The notes: a model not told the origin generated them from the sequence alone. 64,000 nt of DNA from Pacificibacter marinus (GCF_018860665.1 NZ_JAHKPK010000011.1:21540-85539); one strand, 5' to 3'. Positions 1 to 9,200 are shown, counted from the first letter of the stretch. Program-made: numbers and translations.

Positions 1-348
1 CTTGAAAGCGTGCCGAATGCCATCGATCAGGCTGAAATCATTGCGCAAAACATCATGGGTGCAGGCATTGTCTATCACGCCAAACCGTGGTTTTGGTCGG
101 ATCAATATGATGTAAAACTGCAAATCGCAGGGTTGAATACAGGCTATGATACCGTCGTCACGCGTGTCGGAGATAAGCCTCATTCGGTGTCGCATTGGTA
201 TTATTGTGGCGAGACCTTGCTGGCCGTCGATGCCATGAACGCGCCTCGTGATTACATGATCGGCAAGCGGTTGATCGAAGCGGGAAAATCACCGGCATCA
301 GACGTGATTACTAACCCCGACACGGTCCTGAAATCGCTATTGTCATAA
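1..348 (+). CDS. Ferredoxin reductase, C-terminal part (cut by window edge)
   Basis: The reading frame is open from base 1, so the gene begins outside the window; the GTG at 10 is internal. The residues just inside the edge read LESVPNAIDQAE, the conserved turn that closes the NAD-binding part of FAD-dependent ferredoxin/rubredoxin reductases. The rest matches their C-terminal 'reductase_C' domain, including a PWFWSDQYD segment. Such proteins pass electrons from NAD(P)H to a ferredoxin serving Rieske oxygenases or P450s. A broken Rieske oxygenase gene faces it directly, which suggests that the two once worked together. The family assignment is good; the partner and substrate are unknown. Confidence 0.85.
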   Translation, partial: LESVPNAIDQAEIIAQNIMGAGIVYHAKPWFWSDQYDVKLQIAGLNTGYDTVVTRVGDKPHSVSHWYYCGETLLAVDAMNAPRDYMIGKRLIEAGKSPASDVITNPDTVLKSLLS

Positions 349-351
349 ATG

Positions 352-384
352 CCGCGCGCCTGCGTGAACAGGCGCGCGGTTCTT
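352..384. terminator. Bidirectional intrinsic terminator
   Basis: A perfect 11-bp GC-rich inverted repeat (352-362 with 369-379) has a 6-nt loop and is followed by TTCTT on the plus strand. It begins 3 bp after the reductase stop codon and lies between two converging genes, so it probably ends transcription from both sides. Confidence 0.75.
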
Positions 385-387
385 GGG

Positions 388-757
388 TTATTCAGCGGCT
401 GTTGCGACAGGTTTAACGCCCAGCTTGCTGTCCATGTAGCTCAGAAAATCCCAGATCGTGCCTTCCAAATCATCCGGCGCCAATGGCCCGCCCGCCTGCG
501 AAGAACCGTGTTTTCTGCGCTTGTTGCAGGCTTTCCAGCTTCTCTTTGTCCTCGGCGTTGAAGGCTTTGCTCAGATCCACATAGGCGACAACTTCAGGGT
601 CTGTTGGATCGGTTTTAAGCCCACAAACACCCCAGCGAATTGACACTTTATCCGCACCATTGGGGCGCAAACACAAGAACAACGTATAGTTCGCCACAAC
701 AGCAACCACAAAGCTTGGGAAGATGTTGAACAAAACAGCTTGATATTTTAACCTCTA
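388..757 (-). pseudogene. Rieske ring-hydroxylating oxygenase alpha subunit, 3' remnant
   Basis: On the minus strand the translation carries the C-terminal signature of Rieske non-haem iron oxygenase large subunits, with KTRFFAGG followed in another frame by GPLAPDDLEGTIWDF and a tail ending VATAAE. The two parts lie in different frames. A GGCG tandem duplication near 490-500 would account for the shift, because removing 4 bases restores one frame. The N-terminal Rieske domain and most of the catalytic domain are missing. The remnant begins immediately after the histidine kinase stop codon and in the same frame. It is not expected to be functional. Confidence 0.7.
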
Positions 758-2134
758 AACCTGTCTGGCAAGGCTGGTCGGCAGGGTCATGACGATTGTG
801 AGACCATTTTGCGAATTGCTCAACGTCAAATCTCCCCCCAAGCTTTCAGCAACGGCGATTGAAATCGGCAGGCCAAGCCCGCTGCCCCCCGAAAGTGAGA
901 CTTGACCAAAACGTGCCGTCGCGATGTCCAGCTTATCAGGCGGAATGCCGATACCATCGTCTGCAACCGTCACTTGAATAGCGGCAGGCGTGGCACGGGT
1001 TTTCAAACTGATTTTCGTCAACTTAGCCCCACCGTGACAGAGCGCGTTGTCGATCAGATTGAGAACACCTTGTTGAAGAAGAACCGGATCTGCGTGCAAG
1101 ACGCAGCCAGTCGCACCAAGATCAAACTCAAGCGTGATGTCGTGATCTGCCGCACGTATTTGGGCATTGTTTTCTAATTCGCCGAGCAATTCGTCAATCA
1201 CTACGATAGGGAAGTCTGCGATCTCTCTTGGTGAAATCGCACGCTCAAAGGCCAGAAGACTGTTTGCCAAATCGGACGCATCTTGCGCCGCAAGGACAAG
1301 GTCTTCGCTGCGCGTTTTCATATCAGATAAGGTCTTGGCAGAGCGCACGGCCTCTGACATGGCAAGAACCCCTGCGATGGGATTGCGCAATTGATGTGCC
1401 GCGTTTGAAATGAATTCGTCTTTGGCGCGCAGCGTGGCACGCAGCTCTGACAAAAGACTGTTCAATGTCTGTACGACCCCTTTGACTTCAACAGGAACAG
1501 CGCGTTGAATTTCGTTCAACTCGCGTGAGGAGCGTTGCGAAATCGCGTCTTGTAAATCATGTAGAGGACGCAGGCCAACCCGCACGCCAAACCACACACT
1601 AAGGGCCAGCGCGGTGATAATGATTGCAATTATGCCAAAGGTGCGTTGCGTTATGTCCCTGACAAAACTGTTGCGTAACGCAATATCTTGCCAAACTGTA
1701 AAGGTGAAGTCACCGCTCAGCCCTTCAATCGACATAGCATCAACATACCGCAGCGCCCGAACGGGCAGCGTGCGGTAAATCGCATCATAATAAATTTGAG
1801 CCTGTTCGTTCTGATCTAGTGTTTTCGGTAAAACAGGCGGTGTCGCATAGCCTGTGACATAGGCACCATTTGGCGCGTAGACATGATAAAAAACCGGCCC
1901 GCCTGATGTGTCGCCGAGTAAAGAGAGCGTCTTAGGGCTAAGCGCGTCGCCACCCGACAGGGCTGTATCGCGTGAAATGGCCAAAGCAATGGACAAAAGT
2001 GAGCGATCAAAGCGATCGTTCGCGCGGGCGTTTGCATCATTTAGGGTAAGCACACCAAGCCCCAACGAAATCACCATCAAGGGCGTCAGTATGATCAGTG
2101 TCAATCGCGCCCTAAGTGACATTGTCCACATCAT
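755..2134 (-). CDS. tctE: Sensor histidine kinase, TctE-like
   Basis: The protein has 459 residues. An N-terminal membrane segment (about 8-30), a periplasmic sensor region and a second membrane segment (about 165-185) precede a HAMP-like linker and a kinase core. The phosphoacceptor is His247 in NAAHQLRNP, and the ATP-binding motifs are NLIDNALCHGG, DDGIGIPP and GGSGLGLPI. Its ATG overlaps the response-regulator stop as ATGA, so the two are translationally coupled. The pair is divergent from a TctC binding protein, the usual arrangement of TctDE systems that sense tricarboxylates and switch on the tct transporter. The tricarboxylate signal is inferred from that context. Confidence 0.85.
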   Translation of the reverse strand: MMWTMSLRARLTLIILTPLMVISLGLGVLTLNDANARANDRFDRSLLSIALAISRDTALSGGDALSPKTLSLLGDTSGGPVFYHVYAPNGAYVTGYATPPVLPKTLDQNEQAQIYYDAIYRTLPVRALRYVDAMSIEGLSGDFTFTVWQDIALRNSFVRDITQRTFGIIAIIITALALSVWFGVRVGLRPLHDLQDAISQRSSRELNEIQRAVPVEVKGVVQTLNSLLSELRATLRAKDEFISNAAHQLRNPIAGVLAMSEAVRSAKTLSDMKTRSEDLVLAAQDASDLANSLLAFERAISPREIADFPIVVIDELLGELENNAQIRAADHDITLEFDLGATGCVLHADPVLLQQGVLNLIDNALCHGGAKLTKISLKTRATPAAIQVTVADDGIGIPPDKLDIATARFGQVSLSGGSGLGLPISIAVAESLGGDLTLSNSQNGLTIVMTLPTSLARQV

Positions 2135-2802
2135 GCCCCACCATAATGCATTGAATACCCAAGCCCGCGTTGGACTTTAATTTCGATCGCAAAAGGCTTT
2201 AGCCGTTTGCGCAGGCGTGAGACATAGACTTCGACCACTTGTTCATCGACCTCTGCCCCCGTGCCATAGATTTTATCCAGTAGGGCCTGTTTTGATAACG
2301 TACGCGTTTGGGCCATCATCAAGGCTTCAAAGATCGCCACCTCACGTCGCGGCAGTTCCAATGGCCCGTCTGTGCTGACGACTTGGCGTGCGGCCAGATC
2401 GAAAGTAAGTGGGCCGACTGAATGGGTCGGAACCGGTTTTGCGACAGCGCGCCGCATAAGAACCTGCAAACGTGCGGTCAATTCGGCCATCTCAAAAGGC
2501 TTTGCCAGATAATCGTCCGCGCCAGAATTTAAACCGGACAGTTTATCCTCAAGTGTTGTGCGTGCGGTCAACATCAGGACTGGGCGTTGATCGCCGCGTG
2601 CCCGCAGACCTTTGAGCACTTCAATCCCGCTGAGATGAGGCAAGTTGAAATCAAGTATTATAACGTCAGCGCCATCGTCTCTTAAGAATTCATCGGCTGC
2701 TGCGCCGTCAAAAATCAAATCGACTGCATGGCCTTCGTCGCGCAGGACATAGGCTATGCCATTGGCAACGCTTTTATTGTCTTCGACTATGACAATCCGC
2801 AA
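2131..2802 (-). CDS. tctD: OmpR-family response regulator, TctD-like
   Basis: This 223-residue regulator has an N-terminal receiver domain with acidic residues Glu7/Asp8, phospho-acceptor Asp51 (in VIILDFNLP), Thr79 and Lys101. A C-terminal winged-helix DNA-binding domain follows, ending near LGYSMHYGG. It is cotranscribed with the kinase at 755-2134 and divergent from tctC. The 145-bp gap at 2803-2947 must hold both promoters. By analogy with TctD it should activate the tctC-tctAB operon when phosphorylated; the exact ligand is unknown. Confidence 0.88.
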   Translation of the reverse strand: MRIVIVEDNKSVANGIAYVLRDEGHAVDLIFDGAAADEFLRDDGADVIILDFNLPHLSGIEVLKGLRARGDQRPVLMLTARTTLEDKLSGLNSGADDYLAKPFEMAELTARLQVLMRRAVAKPVPTHSVGPLTFDLAARQVVSTDGPLELPRREVAIFEALMMAQTRTLSKQALLDKIYGTGAEVDEQVVEVYVSRLRKRLKPFAIEIKVQRGLGYSMHYGGA

Positions 2803-2947
2803 AACTCTGTCCTCTTCAAATTTCCGCGATGCAAGCTTGGTGAAAGGTTGGCGCGCGATGGTCAGAATATCAAGAGGGCTTTGGAGGGCTGGCTTGATTC
2901 GTATTGCCTGCTCTGAAGACTAGAGCAAAACTGTCTGGGAGGACAAC

Positions 2948-4039
2948 ATGACATTGAAAGCATTCTTGCGTGCAAGCGCAATTGGCGCGGCTGCGCTATC
3001 GTCAACAGCGGCTATGGCAGATGACCACCGTCTCGATTTATCTGGCGAGACTGTAGAATGGATTATTCCTTTTTCCGAGACCGGCGGCTCGGCACGTTGG
3101 GCCACTTTCTACGCACCATTGCTCAGCCAGGCCTTGCCGGGCACTCCAACGGTTGTGGTCACATTTATGCCAGGCGCAGGGTCAACAACCGGCGCAAACC
3201 ATTTCCAACGGCTAAAATATGAGGACGGCACAACCCTGTTCGGCTCGTCTGGATCGACACAATTCCCGTATCTGCTGGACGATCCGCGCGTGCGCTACGA
3301 ATACAGTGACTGGAACGTTGTGCTTGCATCGGGCACTGGTGGCGTTGCCTACCTTCCGCCTGCTCTTGCCGAGGCTTATGCCGCGGATCCGACAGCTTTG
3401 AACGATGAAGATTTCATTTACGGTGCGCAATCGGCGACGGGTCTTGATCTCGTGCCATTGTTGGCATGGGAAATGCTCGGTCTCAACGTCGAACCTGTAT
3501 TTGGCATCGAGGGCCGTGGTGACGGACGTTTGATGTTTGAACGCGGTGAAGCCAATATCGACTACCAAACATCGTCGTCTTATTTGTCAGGTGTTGCCCC
3601 ATTGGTAGAGGCGGGCACAGCGACACCTTGGTTCAGCTTTGGCGCGCTTGATGATGATGGCAACATTGTCCGCGACCCAACATTCCCTGACATGCCAAGC
3701 TTTAAGGAAGTCTGCGAAGCGAACCCAAACTGTGAGACAAGCGGCACGACTTGGGACGCATGGAAAGCCTTCTTTATCGCCGGTTTCCCAGCGCAAAAGA
3801 TGGTGTTCTTGCCAAATGGCGCCTCTGAAGACGCAATCGCGACCTTCACAGAAGCCTTCGCAGCCATCAAGGACCGCCCTGATTACGCAGAAATCTCTGA
3901 AACAGCTCTGGGCCTTTACCCACAGTTGACTGGCGCAGGCGCGAAACGTGCGATGGCTGATGCGACTGTCGTTCCAGAAGAGGCAAGCGACTTTGTGAAG
4001 ACATGGCTTCAAGAAAGCTACGGCATTGTTCTAGAATAA
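2948..4039 (+). CDS. tctC: TTT-family periplasmic solute-binding protein (TctC)
   Basis: This 363-residue protein begins with a classical secretion signal (positive start, hydrophobic core about 6-17, likely cleavage after AMA near residue 25). The mature part follows the Bug/TctC fold, with an early ETVEWIIPFSETGGSARWA segment and a PGAGSTTGAN ligand-loop motif. It captures a carboxylate in the periplasm for the tripartite permease encoded next. The start is supported by a GGGAGGA Shine-Dalgarno sequence just upstream. Its position divergent from a TctDE-like pair suggests induction by its own ligand. A tricarboxylate such as citrate or aconitate is plausible but not shown by sequence. Confidence 0.88.
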   Translation: MTLKAFLRASAIGAAALSSTAAMADDHRLDLSGETVEWIIPFSETGGSARWATFYAPLLSQALPGTPTVVVTFMPGAGSTTGANHFQRLKYEDGTTLFGSSGSTQFPYLLDDPRVRYEYSDWNVVLASGTGGVAYLPPALAEAYAADPTALNDEDFIYGAQSATGLDLVPLLAWEMLGLNVEPVFGIEGRGDGRLMFERGEANIDYQTSSSYLSGVAPLVEAGTATPWFSFGALDDDGNIVRDPTFPDMPSFKEVCEANPNCETSGTTWDAWKAFFIAGFPAQKMVFLPNGASEDAIATFTEAFAAIKDRPDYAEISETALGLYPQLTGAGAKRAMADATVVPEEASDFVKTWLQESYGIVLE

Positions 4040-4054
4040 GAACCTTTTGCTCTC

Positions 4055-4078
4055 GGCCCCCGCCCAATGGTGGGGGCC
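4055..4078 (+). terminator. GC-rich hairpin between tctC and tctAB
   Basis: Ten-base arms (4055-4064 and 4069-4078, one mismatch) enclose a CAAT loop 15 bp after the tctC stop. No T tract follows, so it is more likely a partial terminator or mRNA 3'-end stabiliser that lets the binding protein be made in excess over the permease. The ATG at 4067 lies inside it, which argues against that codon as the tctAB start. Confidence 0.55.
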
Positions 4079-4111
4079 CACGCAGTTAAATCTCAAATTT
4101 GGGGACTTCAG

Positions 4112-6139
4112 ATGGATGTTCTAGCGACAGCGCTTCCTGCGCTTGGCGATGCTTTTGCCATGATTTTACAACCACATGTCTTGGGCTATTTGGTTCTTGG
4201 TGTGCTTATGGGGCTGTGCATCGGCGTGTTCCCAGGATTGGGCGGTATCGCTGGCCTGTCACTTTTGCTACCCTTTATGTTTGGAATGGAGCCTTTGACC
4301 GGCTTGGCTTTAATGGTTGGGATGGTCGCGGTCGTTCCAACCTCGGATACGTTCTCATCTGTTTTGATGGGCATCCCTGGGTCTTCAGCCTCACAGGCAA
4401 CGGTTTTGGACGGGTTTCCGATGGCCAAAAAAGGCCAAGCTGCCCGGGCTTTGTCTGCAGCCTTCTCCTCCTCGTTGTTCGGGGGGCTTTTAGGCGCTGC
4501 ATTCTTGTCGGTCTTTATTCTGATCGCGCGGCCCATCGTGTTGATGTTCCAAACCCCTGAATTGTTGATGATCACGATCTTCGGGCTTTCTATGGTCGGA
4601 ATTCTTGCTGGACGCGTTGCCGTGAAAGGCATTGCTGCGGCAGGGCTTGGCGTGTTGATCGGCACAATTGGGCAGGGGTCCAGTGCGGGTGCGCTGCGCA
4701 TGTCGACCTTTGACACGCCCTACCTGATGGATGGCCTTAAGCTGGTGATCGTTGGACTCAGCATTTTTGCTATACCTGAAATCGTGGCACTGTTGCGTCA
4801 AGACAAAGCCATCTCGGATCGCGCGGCGATTGGCGGGGGGTGGCTTGACGGCGTAAAGGATTGGTGGGCCAATATCTGGCTTTCAGTCCGCTGTTCGTTG
4901 ATTGGTGTCACTGTTGGCGTCATCCCCGGACTTGGCGGTTCCGTTGTCGATTGGATCGCTTATGGTCATACGATTCAAACGGCCAAAGACAAATCGCAAT
5001 TCGGGTCAGGCGACGTGCGTGGAGTGATTGGGCCTGAGAGTTCGAACAACGCCAAAGAGGGTGGCGGTCTGGTGCCCACGCTTTTGTTCGGCATTCCAGG
5101 GTCTGGGTCAATGGCCATCTTTATTTCCGGCATTGCCTTACTGGGCAGCGGAAATATCGAGGTTGGCCCCTCGATGCTCAAGAACAATCTTGATATCACC
5201 TACTCAATCGTATGGCTCTTGGCTTTAGCGAATGTTGTTGGCACCCTTGTTTGCATCGCGGCCTCTGGTCCTATCGCTAGACTGACCAACATCCGCTTCG
5301 CCCTTTTGGCACCCTTTTTGTTCATGATCATCGCTTTCGCGGCCTTTCAGTCACGCCAATCTATCATGGATTTGGTGGCTCTGTTCGGTATCGGTTTGTT
5401 GGGTATTTTGTTGCGCCGCTTTGATTGGTCACGGCCCGCATTCTTGATCGGGTTCGTTTTGGCCTCTCCTGCCGAACGTTACACCAATCAAGCCTATCAG
5501 ATCGCGGCATCCCGTTTCCGGCGTAGCTTTGAAGAGGGTATCGATTATGTGTTCAGCCCTATTGTTATTATTCTGATCATCATCACCGTTATTTCTGTTG
5601 TTGTTGGCATAAAAAATGCCAAATCAATTTTGGCTGAAGGTGATGTTAAAGACGGCAAAAAGCGCGCGCCTTTGATCTTTTTACTCGCCATTACGGCCTA
5701 TGTTGCACTGGCCTATTTTAATGCGTCCCTGATCCCGGATTACGCCCGCATGGACCGTGTGTTCCCAGTTTTTGTGGCAACTGTTACGTTGATATGTTTG
5801 GCGATTTTACTTGTGCAAATGCGGTATTCACCTGACACCAACGCACTTTTCGCGGATCGAGAAGCACAAGACGCAGAAATAAATACGCACGGGCTTTGGT
5901 CAACACTTGCTTGGTTCGCTGCCCTTTTGGCAGGAACCGCAGTGTTCGGATTTATCATCGCTTTGGCAGTCTTTCTGGTGACCTTCATCCGCTACAGAGC
6001 TGAAAAAAGTTGGGTGTACGCAGGACTTTATGCTGCCTCAGGCATCGCGTTCATCTGCGCAATGGCGGCAACATTGAACCGTGATTTCCCTCCGGGGTTG
6101 TTGCAAGAATTCGTCCGCTTGCCTTGGCCACTGTCATGA
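4112..6139 (+). CDS. tctA: Fused TctA-TctB tripartite tricarboxylate permease
   Basis: This inner-membrane protein has 675 residues from the ATG at 4112. The first ~450 residues are the TctA large permease, with the repeated GLxxGxxPGLGG-type motif (GVFPGLGG near the start and GVIPGLGG midway) and an ESSNNAKEGG loop. A linker then leads to four or five hydrophobic segments resembling the small TctB subunit (about 530-675). Most TTT systems encode TctA and TctB separately, so this is a natural fusion. An in-frame ATG at 4067 was rejected because it lies in a hairpin. The stop overlaps the next start as ATGA. Confidence 0.85.
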   Translation: MDVLATALPALGDAFAMILQPHVLGYLVLGVLMGLCIGVFPGLGGIAGLSLLLPFMFGMEPLTGLALMVGMVAVVPTSDTFSSVLMGIPGSSASQATVLDGFPMAKKGQAARALSAAFSSSLFGGLLGAAFLSVFILIARPIVLMFQTPELLMITIFGLSMVGILAGRVAVKGIAAAGLGVLIGTIGQGSSAGALRMSTFDTPYLMDGLKLVIVGLSIFAIPEIVALLRQDKAISDRAAIGGGWLDGVKDWWANIWLSVRCSLIGVTVGVIPGLGGSVVDWIAYGHTIQTAKDKSQFGSGDVRGVIGPESSNNAKEGGGLVPTLLFGIPGSGSMAIFISGIALLGSGNIEVGPSMLKNNLDITYSIVWLLALANVVGTLVCIAASGPIARLTNIRFALLAPFLFMIIAFAAFQSRQSIMDLVALFGIGLLGILLRRFDWSRPAFLIGFVLASPAERYTNQAYQIAASRFRRSFEEGIDYVFSPIVIILIIITVISVVVGIKNAKSILAEGDVKDGKKRAPLIFLLAITAYVALAYFNASLIPDYARMDRVFPVFVATVTLICLAILLVQMRYSPDTNALFADREAQDAEINTHGLWSTLAWFAALLAGTAVFGFIIALAVFLVTFIRYRAEKSWVYAGLYAASGIAFICAMAATLNRDFPPGLLQEFVRLPWPLS

Positions 6140-7248
6140 CTCAAACAAAAATCCCGTTTTTGTTCATGCGTGGGGGCACCTCGCGAGGTCCTTACTTTAA
6201 CCGTGCCGATTTGCCCCAAGATCGTGAAACACTGGCGCAAGTGCTTATCGCGGCTGTGGGCTCGGGCCATGCGCTTAACATCGATGGTATAGGTGGCGGC
6301 AATGCCGTCACCACCAAAGTGGCAATGCTGTCGCAATCACAAGACGACTGGGCGGATATCGACTATTTTTTCGCGCAAGTTAGCGTCGAGGACAAACAGG
6401 TTGATTTCAAACCGACCTGCGGCAATATCTTGTCTGGGGTTGGTCCCGCTGCGATTGAAATGGGGCTTATGCCCGCAACAGGTGCGACCACGACGATCAA
6501 AATCTTGGCCGTGAACACAGGCGCACGGGTCATTGCAACGGTTCAAACCGGACCGGATGGCGTGGCCTATGTTGGCGCGACCGCCATCGACGGCGTGCCG
6601 GGCACCGCCGCACCGGTGCAATTGCAATTCATGGATACCGTGGGAGGCGCAACGGGGGCATTTTTACCCACGGGAAATCTGCGCGACACCTTTAACGGGA
6701 TCGAAGTGACTTGTATGGATGTTGCCATGCCGATGGTCATCGCGCGTGCAGATGCCTTTGGGCTGACGGGCTATGAAACAGCAGCTGAGTTGAACGAAAA
6801 CCGTGATTTCTTTGCTGCAATGGAGGCCGTGCGTATTCAGGCAGGCGAAGCGATGGGGATCACCGATGTCGCATCATCTGTGACGCCGAAATTCGGCCTA
6901 TTGGCACCTGCGCGAGACGGCGGCACCGTTGCCGCGCGTTATTTCATGCCATGGACTGCGCATCCAACGATGGCTGTCACGGGGGCTCAATGCCTTGCGT
7001 CTTGCGTTTTGACTCCTGAAAGTGTTGCGTCAGGTTTGGCGCATTTACCGAACGAAAATCCTGCCAAAATCACGCTTGAGCATGCCTCTGGTTTAATTGA
7101 CGTGTTGGTCGACTACGAAATCAACGCCGGTGGCATCGTGTTGAAATCCGCAGGGCTTGTGCGGACCGCACGGCTTTTGGCATGTGGCGACGTCATGGTG
7201 CCACGCGAAATTTGGAGTGCACAGAATGAAAATTCATATACTGGATGA
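6136..7248 (+). CDS. PrpF/GalD-like isomerase (4-oxalomesaconate tautomerase or aconitate isomerase family)
   Basis: This 370-residue protein belongs to the PrpF family, which has a diaminopimelate-epimerase-like two-domain fold. Diagnostic segments are FMRGGTSRGPYF at the N-terminus, GGGNAVTTKVA, PTCGNILSGVGP, PKFGLLAP and TGAQCLASC; cysteines in such motifs are candidate acid/base residues. Known members move a double bond or proton in tricarboxylic acids: GalD acts on 4-oxalomesaconate and PrpF on 2-methylaconitate. Translation is coupled to the permease by an ATGA overlap, so the imported compound is probably a related unsaturated tri- or dicarboxylate. Which isomer is used cannot be read from sequence. 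Confidence 0.8.
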   Translation: MTQTKIPFLFMRGGTSRGPYFNRADLPQDRETLAQVLIAAVGSGHALNIDGIGGGNAVTTKVAMLSQSQDDWADIDYFFAQVSVEDKQVDFKPTCGNILSGVGPAAIEMGLMPATGATTTIKILAVNTGARVIATVQTGPDGVAYVGATAIDGVPGTAAPVQLQFMDTVGGATGAFLPTGNLRDTFNGIEVTCMDVAMPMVIARADAFGLTGYETAAELNENRDFFAAMEAVRIQAGEAMGITDVASSVTPKFGLLAPARDGGTVAARYFMPWTAHPTMAVTGAQCLASCVLTPESVASGLAHLPNENPAKITLEHASGLIDVLVDYEINAGGIVLKSAGLVRTARLLACGDVMVPREIWSAQNENSYTG

Positions 7249-8203
7249 CTGGTTTGACACCCTGCAAAGCTTGCCGTGTTTTGCCAAATTGCAAGATCAT
7301 GAGGTCAAGGTCTGGAACGACCATGAATCCGATCCCGCAAAATTGGCGGCGCGGGTCGCGGATGCAGATTGCCTTGTGCTGTTTCGTGAACGCACCAAAA
7401 TTGGTGCAGACCTTTTGACGCGCCTGCCAAATCTAAAACTCATCAGCCAACGCTCTGTCTACCCACATGTGGATGTGGAAAGCTGCACTGCAAATAATGT
7501 GCTGTTGAGTTCAAATATGCACAGCGATACGCCCTCTTATGCAGCAGCAGAAATGACGCTTGCACTGATCCTTGCCAGCTATCGCCAGATTCCCCAGCAA
7601 GCCAAATCGCTGAAAGACGGCACTTGGCAAATGGGGGTCGGGCGCACGTTGCGAGGGCGCACTTTGGGCCTTTACGGATATGGGCGGATCGCCGGCGCCC
7701 TTGCCGAATATGCAAAAGCCTTGGGTCTGACTGTACAGTGGTGGGGGTCCGAGGCCGGACGCGCCCGCGCGATTGCAGATGGGCAACAGGTTGCATCTAG
7801 CCGGGACGCATTCTTTGCCACATCTGACATCGTCAGCCTTCATGTCCGCCTGAAGCCCCAAACCAAAGGCATCATCACGGGTGCTGATCTGGCCGCGATG
7901 GCCCCTCGCGCGTTGTTCGTAAACACATCACGGTCTGGATTGGTTGCCAAAGGCGCGCTCGAGGCCGAGATCATGAAAGGACGCCTGTTTGCCGCGGTTG
8001 ACGTCTTTGATGACGAACCGATGCGCGACAGGCATCATATTCTGGCCACGCATCCCAATGTTTTGGCCACGCCGCATATTGGTTATGTAACCGAGGATGA
8101 GTTTGATCTGCAATTCAGTGATATTTTTGACCAAATCAACGCCTATGCTGCAGGTGATCCGATCCATATGATCAACCCTGTTGTCTGGGATTCAAAATCT
8201 TAG
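7226..8203 (+). CDS. D-2-hydroxyacid dehydrogenase
   Basis: A 325-residue NAD(P)-dependent enzyme of the D-isomer-specific 2-hydroxyacid dehydrogenase family. It shows the Rossmann fingerprint GLYGYGRIAGALA, the substrate Arg in HVRLKPQTKG, an acidic residue in DDEPMRD and the catalytic His in TPHIGYVTED. The start chosen is the ATG at 7226, preceded by GGAG and overlapping the upstream gene by 23 bp. It should interconvert a 2-oxoacid and a D-2-hydroxyacid, probably as the last step after the PrpF-like isomerase. Its 3' end overlaps the convergent AbrB gene by 32 bp. Confidence 0.85.
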   Translation: MKIHILDDWFDTLQSLPCFAKLQDHEVKVWNDHESDPAKLAARVADADCLVLFRERTKIGADLLTRLPNLKLISQRSVYPHVDVESCTANNVLLSSNMHSDTPSYAAAEMTLALILASYRQIPQQAKSLKDGTWQMGVGRTLRGRTLGLYGYGRIAGALAEYAKALGLTVQWWGSEAGRARAIADGQQVASSRDAFFATSDIVSLHVRLKPQTKGIITGADLAAMAPRALFVNTSRSGLVAKGALEAEIMKGRLFAAVDVFDDEPMRDRHHILATHPNVLATPHIGYVTEDEFDLQFSDIFDQINAYAAGDPIHMINPVVWDSKS

Positions 8204-9200
8204 CGGCAATCGGTGCCCCAAGGATCACAACAAAAATACGCAGAACATGATGGGCGATAACAAAGGCCATATCAGCCCCAACAACCAGCGCGAGCACTGT
8301 CATCTCAGCCTGACCGCCGGGGGCGAAGGCCAAAAGCGTTTCCATAGGAGGCGCGAGACCTGCCAGATGAATGATCTCTGCAAAGATGACAGTCATTACA
8401 ATTAGGATCACACAGAACCCAAGGGCGGCGCTCACGTCTTTGCGCACCTCTGGCATCGTGACCCCAGCATATTTGGCACCGACAGTCATACCGATGAAAA
8501 ACTGTGCCATCCAGATCGCTTCGGCAGGTGGGCGATGATGCAAAATCCCGAGCAAGGCCAAAATAGCAGCAAGGATCAGCGGTCCTAAAATGGAGGATCC
8601 GAACATCCCAAGAGCCTTGGCCACGCGCCATCCGATGAGGCCGCAAAGCACCATAATGATCAATTGCGATGGCGCGATAGACGAAGCGGGCTCACCGGGA
8701 GGGCTCGACAAATCGACATCCCAATAGCCTTGCAAAATAAACGGAAGTGCCACGACGACGACCATAACCCGAGTGGCATGAACCAATGACAGCGCGCGCA
8801 CGTCCCCGCCTGCTTCTTCGCCAAACGCCAACATGTCTTGCAAGCCTCCGGGCATCGCGCAGTAATAACTGGTGGCAAAATCAAACCCCCAGATCCGTTG
8901 AAAATAGGGAATACCAATCAGCCCGATGGCCGCAACCATAACAGGGATCATCAACAAGGTTGGCCACATCGAAATCATGGAAGCCAAAATCGTCATTGTG
9001 AAGGTCGCCCCAACAGCCACCCCAAGGATGGAACGCATCGCATCATTCACCAATTTGTTGCCCTTCATGGGCACCCCTGCCAAAGCGGCAATCAAACACG
9101 CGACGATTGGGCCAATCAGCCATGGCAAAGGCAAATCCAGCAGGTGAAAGACACCAACGCCAACAGCAGCAATTATATATGTTACAAAAAGATGTTTCAT
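8172..9200 (-). CDS. AbrB-family membrane protein (putative transporter/regulator)
   Basis: A 342-residue integral membrane protein with about ten hydrophobic segments and two internally related halves. Each half carries a glycine-rich signature (CAMPGGLQDMLAFGEE in the first, FAPGGQAEMTVLAL in the second), typical of the family annotated AbrB or 'putative ammonia monooxygenase'. Its biochemical role is not established. Its start overlaps the stop of the upstream GntR gene as ATGA, so they form one operon. The neighbouring TTT carboxylate cluster makes carboxylate export or uptake a reasonable guess, but only a guess. Confidence 0.8.
   Translation of the reverse strand: MKHLFVTYIIAAVGVGVFHLLDLPLPWLIGPIVACLIAALAGVPMKGNKLVNDAMRSILGVAVGATFTMTILASMISMWPTLLMIPVMVAAIGLIGIPYFQRIWGFDFATSYYCAMPGGLQDMLAFGEEAGGDVRALSLVHATRVMVVVVALPFILQGYWDVDLSSPPGEPASSIAPSQLIIMVLCGLIGWRVAKALGMFGSSILGPLILAAILALLGILHHRPPAEAIWMAQFFIGMTVGAKYAGVTMPEVRKDVSAALGFCVILIVMTVIFAEIIHLAGLAPPMETLLAFAPGGQAEMTVLALVVGADMAFVIAHHVLRIFVVILGAPIAAKILNPRQQG

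Noticed and set aside
349..561. Open frame on the plus strand after the reductase
   Set aside because: Arginine- and cysteine-rich shadow of the opposite-strand Rieske remnant, with a terminator hairpin inside.
4067..4111. Upstream ATG of the TctAB gene
   Set aside because: It lies within a hairpin and lacks a spaced ribosome-binding site; the ATG at 4112 was preferred.
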